64,000 nt of DNA from Ornithodoros turicata (Eukaryota; Arthropoda; Arachnida; Ixodida; Argasidae), in contig NC_088202.1 of NCBI RefSeq assembly GCF_037126465.1, positions 128,416,123 to 128,480,122 on the forward strand. The letters run 5' to 3'. The first letter of the stretch is position 1; each line of letters starts with the position of its first letter. The notes beneath the pieces are model-generated. The model was not told the origin of the DNA. It was given only the letters and a program-made list of their open reading frames with translations, and did not search any database. This document shows, piece after piece, positions 35,077 to 46,833 of the stretch. Position numbers and translations under genes: made by a program.

Positions 35077-35556
35077 TCACGAAGAAGTTGTAACTCCTTT
35101 TTTGGGGAGTATACCCTTGCCACTCCTATATTACTCCCGTTGGAGAGTAGAATTACTCTCCATTACCCTGGTTAAGGAGTCTACTCGTTCCCTTCATAGC
35201 TATGAAGAGAGTGAGGAGACACCTTAAAGGGCGTGATCTATGTGACAAGGGTGTACACTCTAAAAACTGAACTTCACCGCATAGCACCCTCTGCGCCAAC
35301 CATTGCCACGAATGATAGGGTTATCGCTTCTGATTCGAAGAGAGAGGGGGGCGTACGCCTTTTTGTGTCAATTTGGGTATATGATAATTGACACAAAAAG
35401 GCGTACACCTGCCTCTCTCCTCGAATCAGAAGTGATAACCCTATCATTCGTGGCAATGGTTGGCGCAGAGCGTGCTATGCGGTGAAGTTCAGTTTTTAGA
35501 GTGTACTGCCCAAAAAGGAGTTACAGCACACTTTTTTATTTTTTTATTTTTCTAAG
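35077..35556. mobile_element. CACTCTAAG-type MITE carrying an inserted hairpin MITE
   Basis: The word GTAACTCCTTTTTTGGGGAGTA at about 35089 pairs with the inverted AAAAAGGAGTTAC at about 35513. The right edge TTTTTCTAAGTGG resembles the reversed terminus of the element at 46300, as do the internal ACTCC-rich words. The block 35256-35503 interrupts it. The left terminus is decayed, so the outer boundaries are approximate. Confidence 0.5.
35256..35503. mobile_element. Near-perfect 248-bp hairpin MITE
   Basis: TA flanks at 35254-35255 and 35504-35505. The arms are about 118 bp and almost identical, starting CACTCTAAAAACTGAACTTC, with only a few differences and a loop of about 10-15 bp. Because of the symmetry, both strands encode nearly the same 60-residue frame; that is a by-product, not a gene. 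A diverged relative lies at 41096-41338. Confidence 0.88.
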
Positions 35557-35573
35557 TGGCACCTGAAAGGAAA

Positions 35574-35732
35574 GTTTTAGTGCATCGTACGCTATCGCCT
35601 TTGCGTACGGAAGAGCTAGCGTTGGTTGTTCTGCGCACGCGCAAAACATAAAGAGAGCCTCGCGCAGTGCGCAGAGCCACCACGCTATATTCCTTACGTA
35701 CGCAGAGGCGATAGCGCACCATGCACTAAAAC
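35574..35732. mobile_element. Small hairpin element (AGTTTTAGTGCA ends)
   Basis: Starts AGTTTTAGTGCATCGTACGC; the reversed right end begins AGTTTTAGTGCATGGTGCGC. The arms of about 40 bp both contain CGCTATCGCC and a TGCGTACG word. 159 bp with no clear target duplication. A second copy lies at 59973. Confidence 0.6.
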
Positions 35733-36261
35733 TCGCTAATAATTCAGAGACAGTTGACGCTGTCAAAGAACTTTCGTTCTCGTAAGCATCTTTGAGACAC
35801 TAGCCAAGAGCTGATCAGTGTGTGGCTCAATAGCATACATTCATTAATCAAATCCTTATCAAATTTTTATGTTTGACTTTGGACGCTTTCGACACCTGCG
35901 TCGAAGCGGTCGGGACCCTCAGCGATAAATATTCAAAACAACAAAGGAAAAAATAAAAATAAATACGCGTCATCACTCCATGATTTTTGCGAGTAGTTAA
36001 TTGGTTGCAGTTTAGGTACATAAGAGCGCACTGCTGCGTTGTTCCGCGTCAAAAATATGTAAACCGAAGCCAATTAATTACTCGAAAAATACTTAGTGAG
36101 GGCACGGGCTTTCTTTCTGGAGTACTTTTCGCTGAAGGCCCCAACGCTACGGTGCATAAAGGTTCGAGCTCAGTGCTCAAAGTGTACGCGCCTCAACCGC
36201 CTCGCGTCACCTCTGTCCAATTTAGGGTTTTGACTAATGACCATATGCATATGGGTCGTTC
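35733..36261. other. Unassigned stretch
   Basis: AT-rich sequence without recognised content. A 127-codon plus-strand frame from 35987 runs into the SINE and is not a gene. Confidence 0.4.
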
Positions 36262-36273
36262 AGTGGTCAGCTC

Positions 36274-36373
36274 CCCCTCTCAACTCCTTCTTGCTGTCCT
36301 CTCTTCATCCGTCCATGTATGTGTGTCGCTCACAGCCACAGTTGCATCACCGGCGCTAACAGGGGATTAAAGG
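36274..36373 (+). mobile_element. 5'-truncated SINE (poly-A tail type)
   Basis: Matches the 3' tail of the SINE at 499-780 (TTGCTGTCCTCTC at the left, CGGCGCTAACA at the right). A perfect 12-bp duplication, AGTGGTCAGCTC, flanks it at 36262-36273 and 36374-36385. Only 100 bp remain, with no promoter. Confidence 0.85.
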
Positions 36374-36445
36374 AGTGGTCAGCTCTTGGCCGATGTCTCG
36401 GGATGCTTATAGAAAAGAAAGTTTAACAAAAGCGTCAGCCATTTC

Positions 36446-37122
36446 CAGACTTGTGCCCGTTACTCGAAAAAAGTAATTGATTACCGTTACCGTTACTTGT
36501 ACGGAAAAAGTAATTGATTACCGTTACCAATTACAGGACTTCAAATGTAATTGAGTAACGAGTAGAAAAGTAACGCGTTACTCCGGTCGTTACTCTGCAT
36601 TCATGCAAATTATACCCGTCTTTGTGTGCCTCAGGAAAAAAAAAAAGAAGAAGAAAAAAGGAAAGTTCAACAGTGGAACAGCTGAAATAACCCAAAAATA
36701 TGTACGTCTACTGTAGTTATCGCCCGGGAAGACGTTGACCCGATTGTGGAAGATCATGCGTGGAACTTCCCCATGACTCACTAAACCTCCAAAGCTACCA
36801 CAAAGGTACCACCACACTGGTGTAGGAACAGATTAGGGGGAGACCCTGAAATTCCAGAACAACGGCTGACGGCACGAAGATCTTGACTTGGGGCAGGACA
36901 TCTAAAAGATGAGTTAGTCTCTGCCGCGAAAGTAATCAATTACTGAGTAATCGATTACTCAGAAAAGTAACTGATTACTCCAAAAATTACTTTGACTTTT
37001 AAGTAACTGATTACTCGAAAAATTACTTTGACTTTTAAGTAACTGATTACTCGAAAAATTACTAAAAAAAGTAATTGATTACAAGTAACGCAATTACTAG
37101 TTACGCGTTACGCACAAGTCTG
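36446..37122. mobile_element. hAT-like MITE, CAGACTTGTGC family, copy C
   Basis: Termini CAGACTTGTGC and GCACAAGTCTG are exact inverted copies. The flanks GCCATTTC at 36438-36445 and 37123-37130 match at all 8 positions, the best target duplication of the family. The subterminal zones carry GTAATTGATTAC-type words. On the right, a 36-bp unit starting GTAACTGATTACTC repeats at 36967, 37003 and 37039. 677 bp and non-coding. Confidence 0.92.
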
Positions 37123-37182
37123 GCCATTTCTGAATTGTTCAGCTGGGGGGCCTGTTTGATTTGGTTGGTTGTAATGCAGAAC

Positions 37183-37792
37183 CAGGGTGTCGCACTGAAA
37201 ATTTTTAATGGTTCGGTTCAGGTTCGGGGATTTTGGTTGCGTCTCTGTTCAGAGGCGATTTGAACCGGTTTGCTTTTGGTTCATAACGGTTCAGTGCACC
37301 GCGAAAAAAGTTGTGCCAATATTCTCTGGTAACACGCCGAAGTGTTCGGACTGGGAGCAGGATACAAGAACACAGTCAACAGTGTTTTGACATCAAGCAA
37401 TTATATTTATTTAGAATACGTATGATGAGTTGACGACAATGCAAGCGCGTTGTTGAACGCAAGCGGAAGAAGTGAAAAAATGTCAATAATACAAACATCT
37501 GTGACTCGCCGACAATATAGCTCTGATTACGAAAGAGTGTGAATTGTATAAGCAAGCGCGTGATTAAAAGCATTGTCATGTACCATGTCTTCCGTGCCTA
37601 CGCGCCTTAAAAAGAAAAAGAAAATAGAAAACGATGAACCATTTGGTCGAACCGGTTCGGGACAGATACTTTTCATTAGTTCGGGTTGAGTTCCAAGATG
37701 ACATAAAAATAGTGGTTTGTCGTGCGGTTTGGCAATCAATAGCAGTTTCAGTTCCGGTCTTCGATTCGGTTCAGTTCCGGATCGACACGCTG
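37183..37792. mobile_element. hAT-like MITE with GGTTCGGTTC repeats
   Basis: Ends CAGGGTGTCG and CGACACGCTG (inverted, one mismatch). Flanks TGCAGAAC (37175-37182) and CTCAGAAC (37793-37800) agree at 6 of 8. The subterminal regions are filled with GGTTCGGTTC, GAACCGG and GGTTCAG words on both strands. The centre is AT-rich. 610 bp, without transposase. The imperfect flanks leave some doubt. Confidence 0.65.
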
Positions 37793-37800
37793 CTCAGAAC

Positions 37801-40800
37801 ATGCAGTTACCTTCCATGGTGCGATTGTACGTATAGCGGATACGGACGAGTACAAATACGCCTGTGCACTTGTGTACTCTACGTAAGTTTCTTGCACATT
37901 CGGAAACCAAATTTATAGGCGCTGGCACCCTGGAACAACCTATATATAGGCAAGGTATGTTCCCTGTGTACATCGTGCGTCATTGAGCTGCTTATCCAGA
38001 CCATGACTAACGGTCTACACTACATGATGCTTATAGTAACGAATGTCGCTTAGGTGTTACCACCCTGATGATTTGGCACGATGTGAACGTTGCGTCGTTC
38101 ATGATTTACACGTGACCGAAACCGCTTTCGCTCTCCTCTTGTTCTAGGCGCGACACGGCAGGTGCGGATAGGGTGTTCAATCATCGTTTGCACATAAATC
38201 ACGGATGCGACGGACGAACCCCATTCCCTTTGTGTTGTTGTCAAGGTAACGGTGTCTTTTAATCCGCGATGGGAAACTTTTACACCTTAGTGTCCCTTTA
38301 ATCGCTTTGTAAGATACGGCACATTTTGCAAGATGACAAGCGTAGTACACCGTACACGGCGGGCGTCCTATACCACAGTACGCGATGCCGCTCAGGTTGG
38401 GCACGCTACAGGCGCCCGTCATCGCTCCTTTCTCTCGTGCTAAACACTTCCGGCGCGGACGGAAGTTCCGTAGGAAGAACGCTGGATGTGAAGGTCTCGT
38501 TTGCACACGGTAGGCCATGAGCGCCGTTACCTTGGTTCCGGGTGCAACCGCTGCGTTGGCACAGCGGGAGACATATAATGGTGATATAGCAAGCCCAGAT
38601 GGCCTCGCGTGAGGCCAGTTTATGAGCATGTGTGAGCGGAAAATGAACAAAATTAATCAAATCTTGCGCGATCTTAAATCAGGGTGGTCCAGACAGAAAT
38701 GACGGACTAAGTGATGTCATACTGCGTTGGAGAGCATCCCTGGGCACAGTATATTCAACCGTCCAGAGCTCACTGCTTGCAGGTAGCGACCGAACAGCAA
38801 CTGTCACATCGACATCGTCAGCAAGAGTGTTTCTTGCAGCCTTTTTTCATTTGCTTTACTCCCCTCCCATGCTGCGATTTTTGCTATGTCATAGACACCT
38901 TCTAACACCATAGTATACGTGTGAGTCAGTGGGGTGCATGTGGTTGGCTATGTTTTGCAATTAGGTACGTTGAATTTTGCTTTTATTATTCGTTAACGCT
39001 TAGTCCTCCAGAACATAAGATCGGCGAATTAAAACAGTCGTCAACGGCGGAGTCCTCTCATGGGCGTTATATATAGGGACTGTGCGACAAACTTGTGGGC
39101 CGCGATGCGGCCTCCAGAGAAAGTACCTTGGGTGATAGCCGCCGTGTAGCGGGCTTTGTTTACATGTGAAGTGCGAGCGTCTTTTTCTTTTTCTTTTTTG
39201 CCACACTGGAACTGTTGCATCGCTAACTGTGCAAGCACCTAAAAGGACTCTTCACTAGGGACATTTCTCGTGATTCCAATACCACCCAGGGAGACTCGCA
39301 GCGAATAGCGTTCGTGACGCCCTTGCATGATGTGTGCACAACATGAGCGAATATATTCTATTTCTTTTGTTCTATTTTCGATGAAACTGAACGAGGACCT
39401 GCAAAATGAATAATGATTTACAGTTGACACTTCCGTGAGGGTAAAACGCGGTAGCAGAAAAAAAAAAAAGAAAAGAACGCATGTAAATGATGAGCTGTAT
39501 ATTTGTGGTCTACACCTTTCTGTATAAATTCTTCTGTGATGATATCTTTAGCGTTATTGTTTCTGAAGGTGTTCGAAAAACGGAAGCACAAGTTCAGATA
39601 ATGTGCCAAAAGGACGAACTGGGTGCGAGACTCAGTCAAAACCATGATGTCACAAGTGGCTGGAGTCAGAGAAATGTACCTAGTTTTTACTAGCAAGCTA
39701 GGATTTTGTGAAGCATCGATTAACCATCCTCTCGATGTAACGTACCACTTACAGGTGTCTGTTTCGACACAGAAGCGAGTGGTTGCATCTCCTTGCGCAC
39801 TGTTACATTATAGATGTGGTAGTGCTTCTGTGCAGTTTGTCTTCCTTCTCTTCGTTCACGCCCCTGAAAGGTTCCACGTTATTCGCACTTTGAAAATCAG
39901 CCCTCCTAATTACGGCGGTCGCCACGCGAACTACGGTTCCACTTGAGAATGCATAGAACCGGCGCCGTGGTATCACGTCGGATACGTCCACGACCGCCGT
40001 TGGCGGCGCTGTCGCGACTAAGCAGCGCGCCCTCTTTAGGTGCCGCACAGTCCCTATCCGGCTATCTTGTTTAATTTCATGCATATTGCGGGTCTTGCCT
40101 CGAACAGACAAGGTGCTCCTGGCTGCTTTTCGTGTAATCCATACTTATCAACAATGGGGTGCTGGTGCCGCTTTCAGTGCTGTTTTATGGCAGTTCTTCG
40201 TACTATTGCATGATTGCATTTGAACGTATCACAGCGCGTATAGCTGTACACGCATACCATCAGAAGCACTTTGTCTTGAACGGTGCTCCTTCAAAGTTGT
40301 CAAGTCATCCCCTCCTGTCATTCGAATGCGGCGTAGGAAAACAATATCACTTGCCTTTGCAATGCGGGAGATCATCGGATTAACTGGCACCCCTCAACGC
40401 AAATTAACCTGGGACATAATGAACCAGTTATGATTACCGCAGTGAAACCTCAATTGCTCAAATTCGACTCGACTATGGCAAACCGCAACTGAGGTTGTGC
40501 ATCGGAGCCCATCTCCAACTTTCGATAATTACATTTACTACTGAAGCAACTGTGAGCGTTAGTATGCGTTTCTTCAAGTGTGTGAGTTATTAATTAGCAC
40601 ACGCGTCAACCCTTGCGGCAAGCCGGAAAAGGTTCCATCCGAGTTTCACTCAACGTCCCCATGCATGTGCAGACGTCACCCCGTCTTATAATTAATTTGG
40701 CTTTCTGCACTCGCTCTGTCCCTCCAACAACCTCCAGGGAAAGGCACGGCCCACAGTCCAAAAATTCTCGTTGGTCTTGTAGTAGTTCATGGTTGTATTT

Positions 40801-41095
40801 ACCGATGAAGTGTGAGAATACCAGTGACTGGCACAAACAAAAGGTCATCGAAACGTAAGGTTAATACTGCGAGTTCAAGTATACTCTTAAAAATGAGTGG
40901 GGGGGGGGGGGTAATGGCAGGATAGGCTCGCCGTTGTTGGCCGCACAGAAGTGGGCGTCGGCACGACTATAGCAAAAAAAAAAAAGAGAAAAACGAAAGA
41001 TAGAAAAAGAACGCAAAGCAAAACAAAACACAAAGGAAGGACGGACGGATGGAGGATAGAGGAGTGGAGAGGAGGATTGTTGAAGTATGAGGATG
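37801..41095. other. Unassigned 3.3-kb stretch
   Basis: No recognised gene. A 157-codon minus-strand frame (38177-38650) lacks a known domain. A 13-G run is at 40899-40911. The word TTAGTGTCCCTTTAA near 38288-38299 resembles a common TTAA-type transposon end, but no partner end was found. Confidence 0.4.
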
Positions 41096-41338
41096 CACTA
41101 GACTTCACCGCATGGCACGCTTCTAGCCAACCATCAGTCCGAGTGACATCGTACCTTCTCCTGATTTGCTGTACACAAGGGGGGAGAGGGTACGCCATTT
41201 TTCTGGCATTAGGCAGTTCATAATTACCAACATGGCGTATACGCCCCTGTTTTCATCAAATCAAGGGAAAGAACGTTGTAATTCGGGATGATGGTTGGCT
41301 AGAAGCGTACTATGCGGTGAAGCTCTGTTTTTAGAGTG
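41096..41338. mobile_element. Diverged relative of the 35256 hairpin MITE
   Basis: Left CACTAGACTTCACCGCATGG and reversed right CACTCTAAAAACAGAGCTTC are inverted arms. They share CTTCACCGCAT and CGCTTCTAGCCAACCATC, the first also seen in the 35256 element. Less symmetrical and without a clean TA pair. Confidence 0.6.
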
Positions 41339-41533
41339 TGGGAGAGCCTTCCAGTCACACGGCTATGTACAGCTCCGGTCAGCATTAATAATAACACTTA
41401 AAAGATGTGGTCTCGTTCCTGAGCGCGATTACAGCAGCCCTTGGTGCCATGAGGAAATCTAAATTGAACAAAATTATTATGTTAGTTCAACGCAAGGATT
41501 TTGTTCACTTCACATTCCCCCAGTACCCCAAAC

Positions 41534-41549
41534 GGGGGGGGGGGGGGGG
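41534..41549. repeat. Poly-G tract
   Basis: Sixteen consecutive G. Confidence 0.95.
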
Positions 41550-42741
41550 CTATTATCTCGCTGGGAAATGATACCGAATTTTTTCCAGTGTTATTATTAA
41601 GGTTATCCGGAGTTCTAACTTATTATTTATCCAAACATCCAATTATCCAGTTATCCAAACATCTGATTTGGCCGTCTAGTCATGCACTTACCAATTTGGT
41701 TCTCGTCACTATGGATTTCTAAGAAACAATCATGAGAGCATGTGGAAGACACGAATCTGAAACAAGGTTCGCTCGATGGGTAGCCATGCAGGAAGCAAAG
41801 CGTTGCAACTCGTCGGCTGAGAATCTCGCTTGTGCAGGGTTGGTTGCGGTATAAAAAGGACAGTCCGCAAGCACGTGCGCAAAGCTTCGTTCGTCGAATT
41901 TCAAGCGTTTCGTCGTTACACCTTGATCATGATGTATGTTTCGCGTTTTTGACTTTTGCAACAACTGACTGGATGTCAACTGGCATAATGTAATGAAACG
42001 AAATTAATTTCCCGAGAAAACGCTCGTGAAAACTCTCTCCCCGCGGGCTCGCAGCCTAGTTATTCGGACGTATAGCACAGCATCGGACAATAGTCAGCCT
42101 ATGAGACTTCAGTTCAGGACATGTAACCTCGCCCCGGCAAAATACAACAGCAAAACATTCAGCCAAAACCAGCAACAGGAAGGCACGCTATGTGCAACCA
42201 CTAAAGATGCATCCAAGTATATACGAAAAAACACAAGCTTCCAAGGAGCGAGGCCCGTGGTAACATAGTTTGACAGTTAGACAATGATTGAAAAGATCGA
42301 TTAATAAAAGGAAGATAATGGAGATGTTAGTCCCAAACCACTTTGAACTGACTACTCTAAGACACGTTATTTAGGGCTCACTATATGTAACACAAATGAA
42401 GACTGAAAAGAATAGGGCGCCGTCTACATACATACACTTTGCAGCAGATGTCGAGAAATTTCAATGGTTCTGGCGAACATTTACGAAAGTTTTTGAGGCG
42501 TATCGTCTTCGACACAGTCGTAGACATATATTGAACTGTTTTGGCCAAAAAGTAGCGGCGGCGATACGCTTATGCTTTTGAAAGCTGTGAATCCCCCTAT
42601 CTCCAAGAAAGAGGGCCCGGGATTTGTATTGTATACAGCAAATAAACCGTGCATACGAGACATGGTATAGCAATGAAATCTACGTAACGGTTGTCTCGCG
42701 AAAGTCCCGCTTCAAACTCGCAGGTTTGACACTCTTCATGA

Positions 42742-42761
42742 CCCCCCCCCCCCCCCCCCCC
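42742..42761. repeat. Poly-C tract
   Basis: Twenty consecutive C. Confidence 0.95.
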
Positions 42762-43515
42762 ATCTTCCCCAGTAAACGAGACCCTGCTCCGGAAACCCAA
42801 CTCCACTTTGTAAGTCTTTGCAAAAGTCAGTGGGAGAGATTGACTGAGCAAGCGGAGCACTTATCGGCATTCCAGCAAGAGCAAACAAAACAATGTGCCC
42901 CGGCAGAATCTACACAGCACGAGAGTGGCTTCGATTGCATTTCTGGCGCTGAAGGCGCTGCAATTGCCGATACGGCCGCATCTTCTAGCCGAGCAGATTC
43001 GAAGCGTGGTCCAACCCGATTTATCCAAAGGAGAAGCGGAGCTACTAAATGAACGTTGCACGGCTTAGTACAGATTCCAACCGAGGAAGAGAAACGATAA
43101 AGAAGCATGCAGATAGAGATTGAGGATGATCATTATATGTTGGCCTCTTACGTGCAGCCCATTCATTCGCGCTGGCCAGACGCATAATGGAACGATAAAG
43201 GAGAAAGGGATCGGAACGGGAGAAGGATTCGATATATCGAAATGGTTAGGACGTGCCTTGTTTTGCTTGCCGCATGAAATGTTGTAAGGTAACGGGAAAC
43301 AAAAGGGAGTAAAGAGCGGGAGTAAAGAGAGGAAAGTAACGCCGCTCTTGTTACAGAAGGCGCACCAGCTGCCCGCTCCAAGTTTCGAATATTTTTGTAT
43401 ACACGCTCGTACTGGTGGTGTCGCACGTGTCAACTTCAACCCCGGGAAGATAGAAAGATCTAACGTTCCCATTTTCACTGATTATGTAGCGATTTTATGG
43501 CGCATGCGCTAAAGG

Positions 43516-43536
43516 CCCCCCCCCCCCCCCCCCCCC
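43516..43536. repeat. Poly-C tract
   Basis: Twenty-one consecutive C, the longest in the window. Confidence 0.95.
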
Positions 43537-44121
43537 ATTAAGATCGTTGAGCACATACGTGGGCCATATGCATCTGATAGCACCATCCATTCTCGTCTTC
43601 TCTTCTTTTCGCGTATAACGATAGCAAACCGAGATCCGTCAACTCTGAGTGGAAATCGATATTCAGCGACAAAAAGCCACCGCCCTGCACGATCGTTAAA
43701 CACAGATGAAGGTTTCGGTACACATGGCTATAAGAGGGAATAAACGCTTCGTGAACGCTACGTCGTCCAGATTGAATAAATTCCGCCTCCTCGTTCCATT
43801 CCGCGATGCCATTTGCGCCGAACATACCGTAAGTTTGTACTTACTTTGTACTTACTTTGAATATGTAAAAATGAAGTAATGGAAATATAAGTTACACGCT
43901 TATTGGATAGCGCTTTATACTGCTGGTGAGAGTATAGAAAAGTAACAACCTGTGTTTACATTTAAAATATTGTAAAAATGTCAACAGTGGCTATAAAACT
44001 ACTGATGTCATTTAATTATGCTGGGAAACGCAAGAGGATGCGGACAGCACGGTTGAATAGGGTGAGCTAGAACGATGTTCACCATATAGTTAACATAACC
44101 GACGAGCGACGTGTACGTGCT

Positions 44122-44418
44122 CTCTCTCTCTCTCTCTCTTTGATTCCGTGCCAGCGCCGCGAAGCAACAGTGGCTATGAGCGGCGTACAGGTGTGGACAG
44201 ATGGAGAGAGGACAGCAGGAATGAGTTGGGGACAGGGGTGTATATGCTCCCTTTTGCTACTTCCCACTACAGCCACTATACTAGCACAACAGACGCACAT
44301 ACAGCAAGTCGCAGACCCGCATACGACTCGAACGAGAAAATCTGTGCGCGCTTGTACTTCTACAGGTTCTCGTGGTAGAATGTACAAAGAAAGAAAGAGA
44401 CAAAGAAGAAGAGAGAGG
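44122..44418 (-). mobile_element. SINE with shared tail and a different head
   Basis: On the minus strand the 3' part (about 44250-44145) matches the tail of the SINE at 499-780, including CTGTCCTCTCTCCATCTGTC and GCTTCGCGGCGCTGGCACGG. It ends in a purine repeat (44122-44140 region, GA/CT) instead of pure poly-A. The 5' part is different sequence, with a B-box-like GTTCGAGTCG near 44325. TGTACGTGCT (44112-44121) and TGCACGTGCT (44419-44428) flank it, 9 of 10 identical. Confidence 0.72.
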
Positions 44419-44428
44419 TGCACGTGCT

Positions 44429-45538
44429 ATCATCCAATAAGTTCGTACAAGTGCTCACTGGCGTTAGGTTTGTACATAGCATGACAAACAATCTCCGGTT
44501 TGCGGGTGAGTAACTTATAAATACCTGCGTGAAGTGAGTAAATTAAGACACGGTGAGCGCAATGCAAGAATTCTATAAATCCTCCTCTGGAACCTAAATG
44601 ACTCGACGCTTCTGAAGTGACGCGCAAATAATCCGTAATTTCTTGTTCCCTGTCTGCGCAGGAATGCTATCTCCCGTAACATGTGCGCACCGAAGGGGGG
44701 GTGGGGGGATATGTTTAATGCAAAGTAAAAAGAAAAAGAGGAGGGAATGGTCAGTGAAGTCAGCAGGCACTATAGGAGATTGCACGAAATGATAGTTAAT
44801 TTGAGATAAGCGTTCCCTTTCTTTCTTGCTTCCAAAACAGCTTAACATTTTTGGGGCACAATCGTTCCATATTGCACTGTTACTGTTATCGAGTATCAAG
44901 GGGTGACTTCATCAGAAATGTTAACGGGCTGTTTAGGAGTAAAAGCGCAAATGAAGGGACACATATAAGCGGATCTCCTTCCTGCGCAGTTATTCGGTGA
45001 CGTGTCCATTTACTCTCGCCCGAAGAAATTATCTCCGCCCCCCCTCCAAAGTTACACGATTTATCAGCTACTGCGACGACTTTCCATCACATATTGCGCA
45101 GGTCTCATCTCGCAATATGCGGGTTTTCGCGGGCCAAATATAATTTCAGTACTCGAAAATAATAATAGTTAAAAACAAATAAAAAAAGTAATTCCTCTCA
45201 CTTACAGACAGCATATCACAGTGGCATCACAAAAGCGCTATCACTATGCATTTTCCTAGTGTCACTCATAATTCAATTCTTATTGGTAAAGGATAAAAGG
45301 AACGTGCACCATTACATAAGCATACTCCCGCTCTAAACCGCCTGCTACTTGGCAGCAGGGAACCACAAAGCCGCGCAGACAAAATACAAAAATAAAGCGC
45401 GCCTTTGTATTTTGCTGTACACTCCGCATCGCTTTTTCAAACAACAGTGGGGTCCACGTAAGCTGTATTTATACAAAAGGCGCACAGCAGGGAAAGCGGC
45501 ATGCATCTTCTATACGGGGAAGACTTCTTCACAACGTC
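44429..45538. other. Unassigned stretch
   Basis: No gene or element end recognised. Confidence 0.4.
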
Positions 45539-45540
45539 TA

Positions 45541-46251
45541 CTGTAGAAGTGGTTTTTTTCGCGTGGAATTATTTTTCGCGTTTTTCGCGCACACCTCCAA
45601 AATCGCGAATTTAAGTTGCCGCGAATAACTCTGGCCATATGATGGCGAAAATCGTTCGGCGTTCGACGCTATACCGCGACTACCTGACCCTTTCTACTCC
45701 ATGTAGCATAGGCAGTTTAACCTAGCGTAGAAGATTGTTTTATCCCATCAGGCATGATGAAAAGAAATTAAAATTCATTATGCTTTTGTTACTCCTATAA
45801 ACGCTTTGCACTATACAGGGAATATACCACTATACCACGAAGCCAGAACATGTCTTTCCCCGCATTCTCAAAACCAGCTTGAATGATAGTACCACATCTC
45901 AACCGAACTGGTCAGTGCCCCGAGTGATAATTAATAAGAACTGCTAAAATAAACCGGCTAACTTGCGCACGGCCAGTACTATGGCCCCCTACAGGGTCCC
46001 TAGAGGCCATTTGACAGGACACTTCCTGAGGAGAAGAAAGGAATAGACCTAGAATGCCGCAATCCACGTGAACAACGGATGTCTTAGTACGTGCCGAAAT
46101 ATGCCCGAGTATTGACGGCGGCACGATATGCAAGAGCAAAGCACTCCCGGAAACCTGTGTCGCGAATTTAAGTTCTCGCGAATCAATCCTCAAAGCAGCT
46201 CTGCTCGAAAACGCGAAAATATTTTCCACGCGGAAAAAACCACTTCTACAG
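45541..46251. mobile_element. TA-flanked MITE, CTGTAGAAGTGG ends
   Basis: TA at 45539-45540 and 46252-46253. Left CTGTAGAAGTGGTTTTTTTC and reversed right CTGTAGAAGTGGTTTTTTCC begin inverted ends of about 50 bp rich in CGCG. 711 bp. A 180-codon minus-strand frame (45912-46454) leaves the element on its right and has no recognised domain. Tc1/mariner-type mobilisation is inferred from the TA target. Confidence 0.85.
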
Positions 46252-46299
46252 TATATGACCGCGCAACATTTTTTCACCCGCCTCACGTGGTTCTGTCTA

Positions 46300-46831
46300 C
46301 ACTCTAAGAAAAAAAGGAGCACTTTTACTCCTTTTGGGGAGTAATTGCATTGCCACAAAAAATAGTCCCTTTCGGGAGTAAATGCGCGGGAGTAAATGAA
46401 TGTCACAGAGTGAAGACCGCATTTCACGCGCTGTTGTAAGAGTCCCAGGTACATAATTGGTGCGCATGCATAAAAATACTTTGAAGCAAACCGTCAACCG
46501 TGATATATCGAGTGATATAAAATCTTGCGCCATACTAGGGCACAATTTGCGAAGAAAGATGCGCTAACTGCTTCTTACTCTGTGTGGCTGGAAAATTGCT
46601 ACGTTGTCTGAGTTATACGGCCTTATGTCGTTCAAATTGACCAAGGGCTCATATTTACGTAGACTGTGCATTCAGGAGACCATTCGCGAAGTTTAGTGAC
46701 AATTTGCAGTCCTAGGGAGTAAATGTCGGGACTAAATGTTGGGTTAGGGGACTAAAATGGGGAGTAATTGCAGACTAGGGGAGTAGAAGCTGCAATTACT
46801 CCCCCTTTTTACTGCTTTTTTTCTTAGAGTG
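46300..46831. mobile_element. TA-flanked MITE, CACTCTAAGAAAAA ends
   Basis: TA at 46298-46299 and 46832-46833. Left CACTCTAAGAAAAAAAGGAG and reversed right CACTCTAAGAAAAAAAGCAG. Internal GGAGTAA/TTACTCC words recur many times. 532 bp, non-coding, only 46 bp from the previous element. Related to the outer element at 35077. Confidence 0.85.
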
Positions 46832-46833
46832 TA

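Larger units (their letters stand above)
41340..44111. other. Unassigned stretch with long G/C homopolymers
   Basis: No recognised gene. It holds G and C runs at 41534-41549, 42742-42761 and 43516-43536 (listed separately). Frames up to 142 codons around them read Pro- or Gly-runs and are artefacts. Confidence 0.4.

Noticed and set aside
35274..35485. Two nearly identical 60-residue proteins on opposite strands
   Set aside because: They are an automatic result of the palindrome, not a gene pair.
36446..37122. CRISPR-like array of GTAATTGATTAC repeats
   Set aside because: Repeats are short, unevenly spaced, on both strands and inside a TIR element with an 8-bp duplication; the genome is eukaryotic.
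38288..38300. TTAA-type transposon end (AGTGTCCCTTTAA)
   Set aside because: No partner end was found nearby, so no element can be defined.
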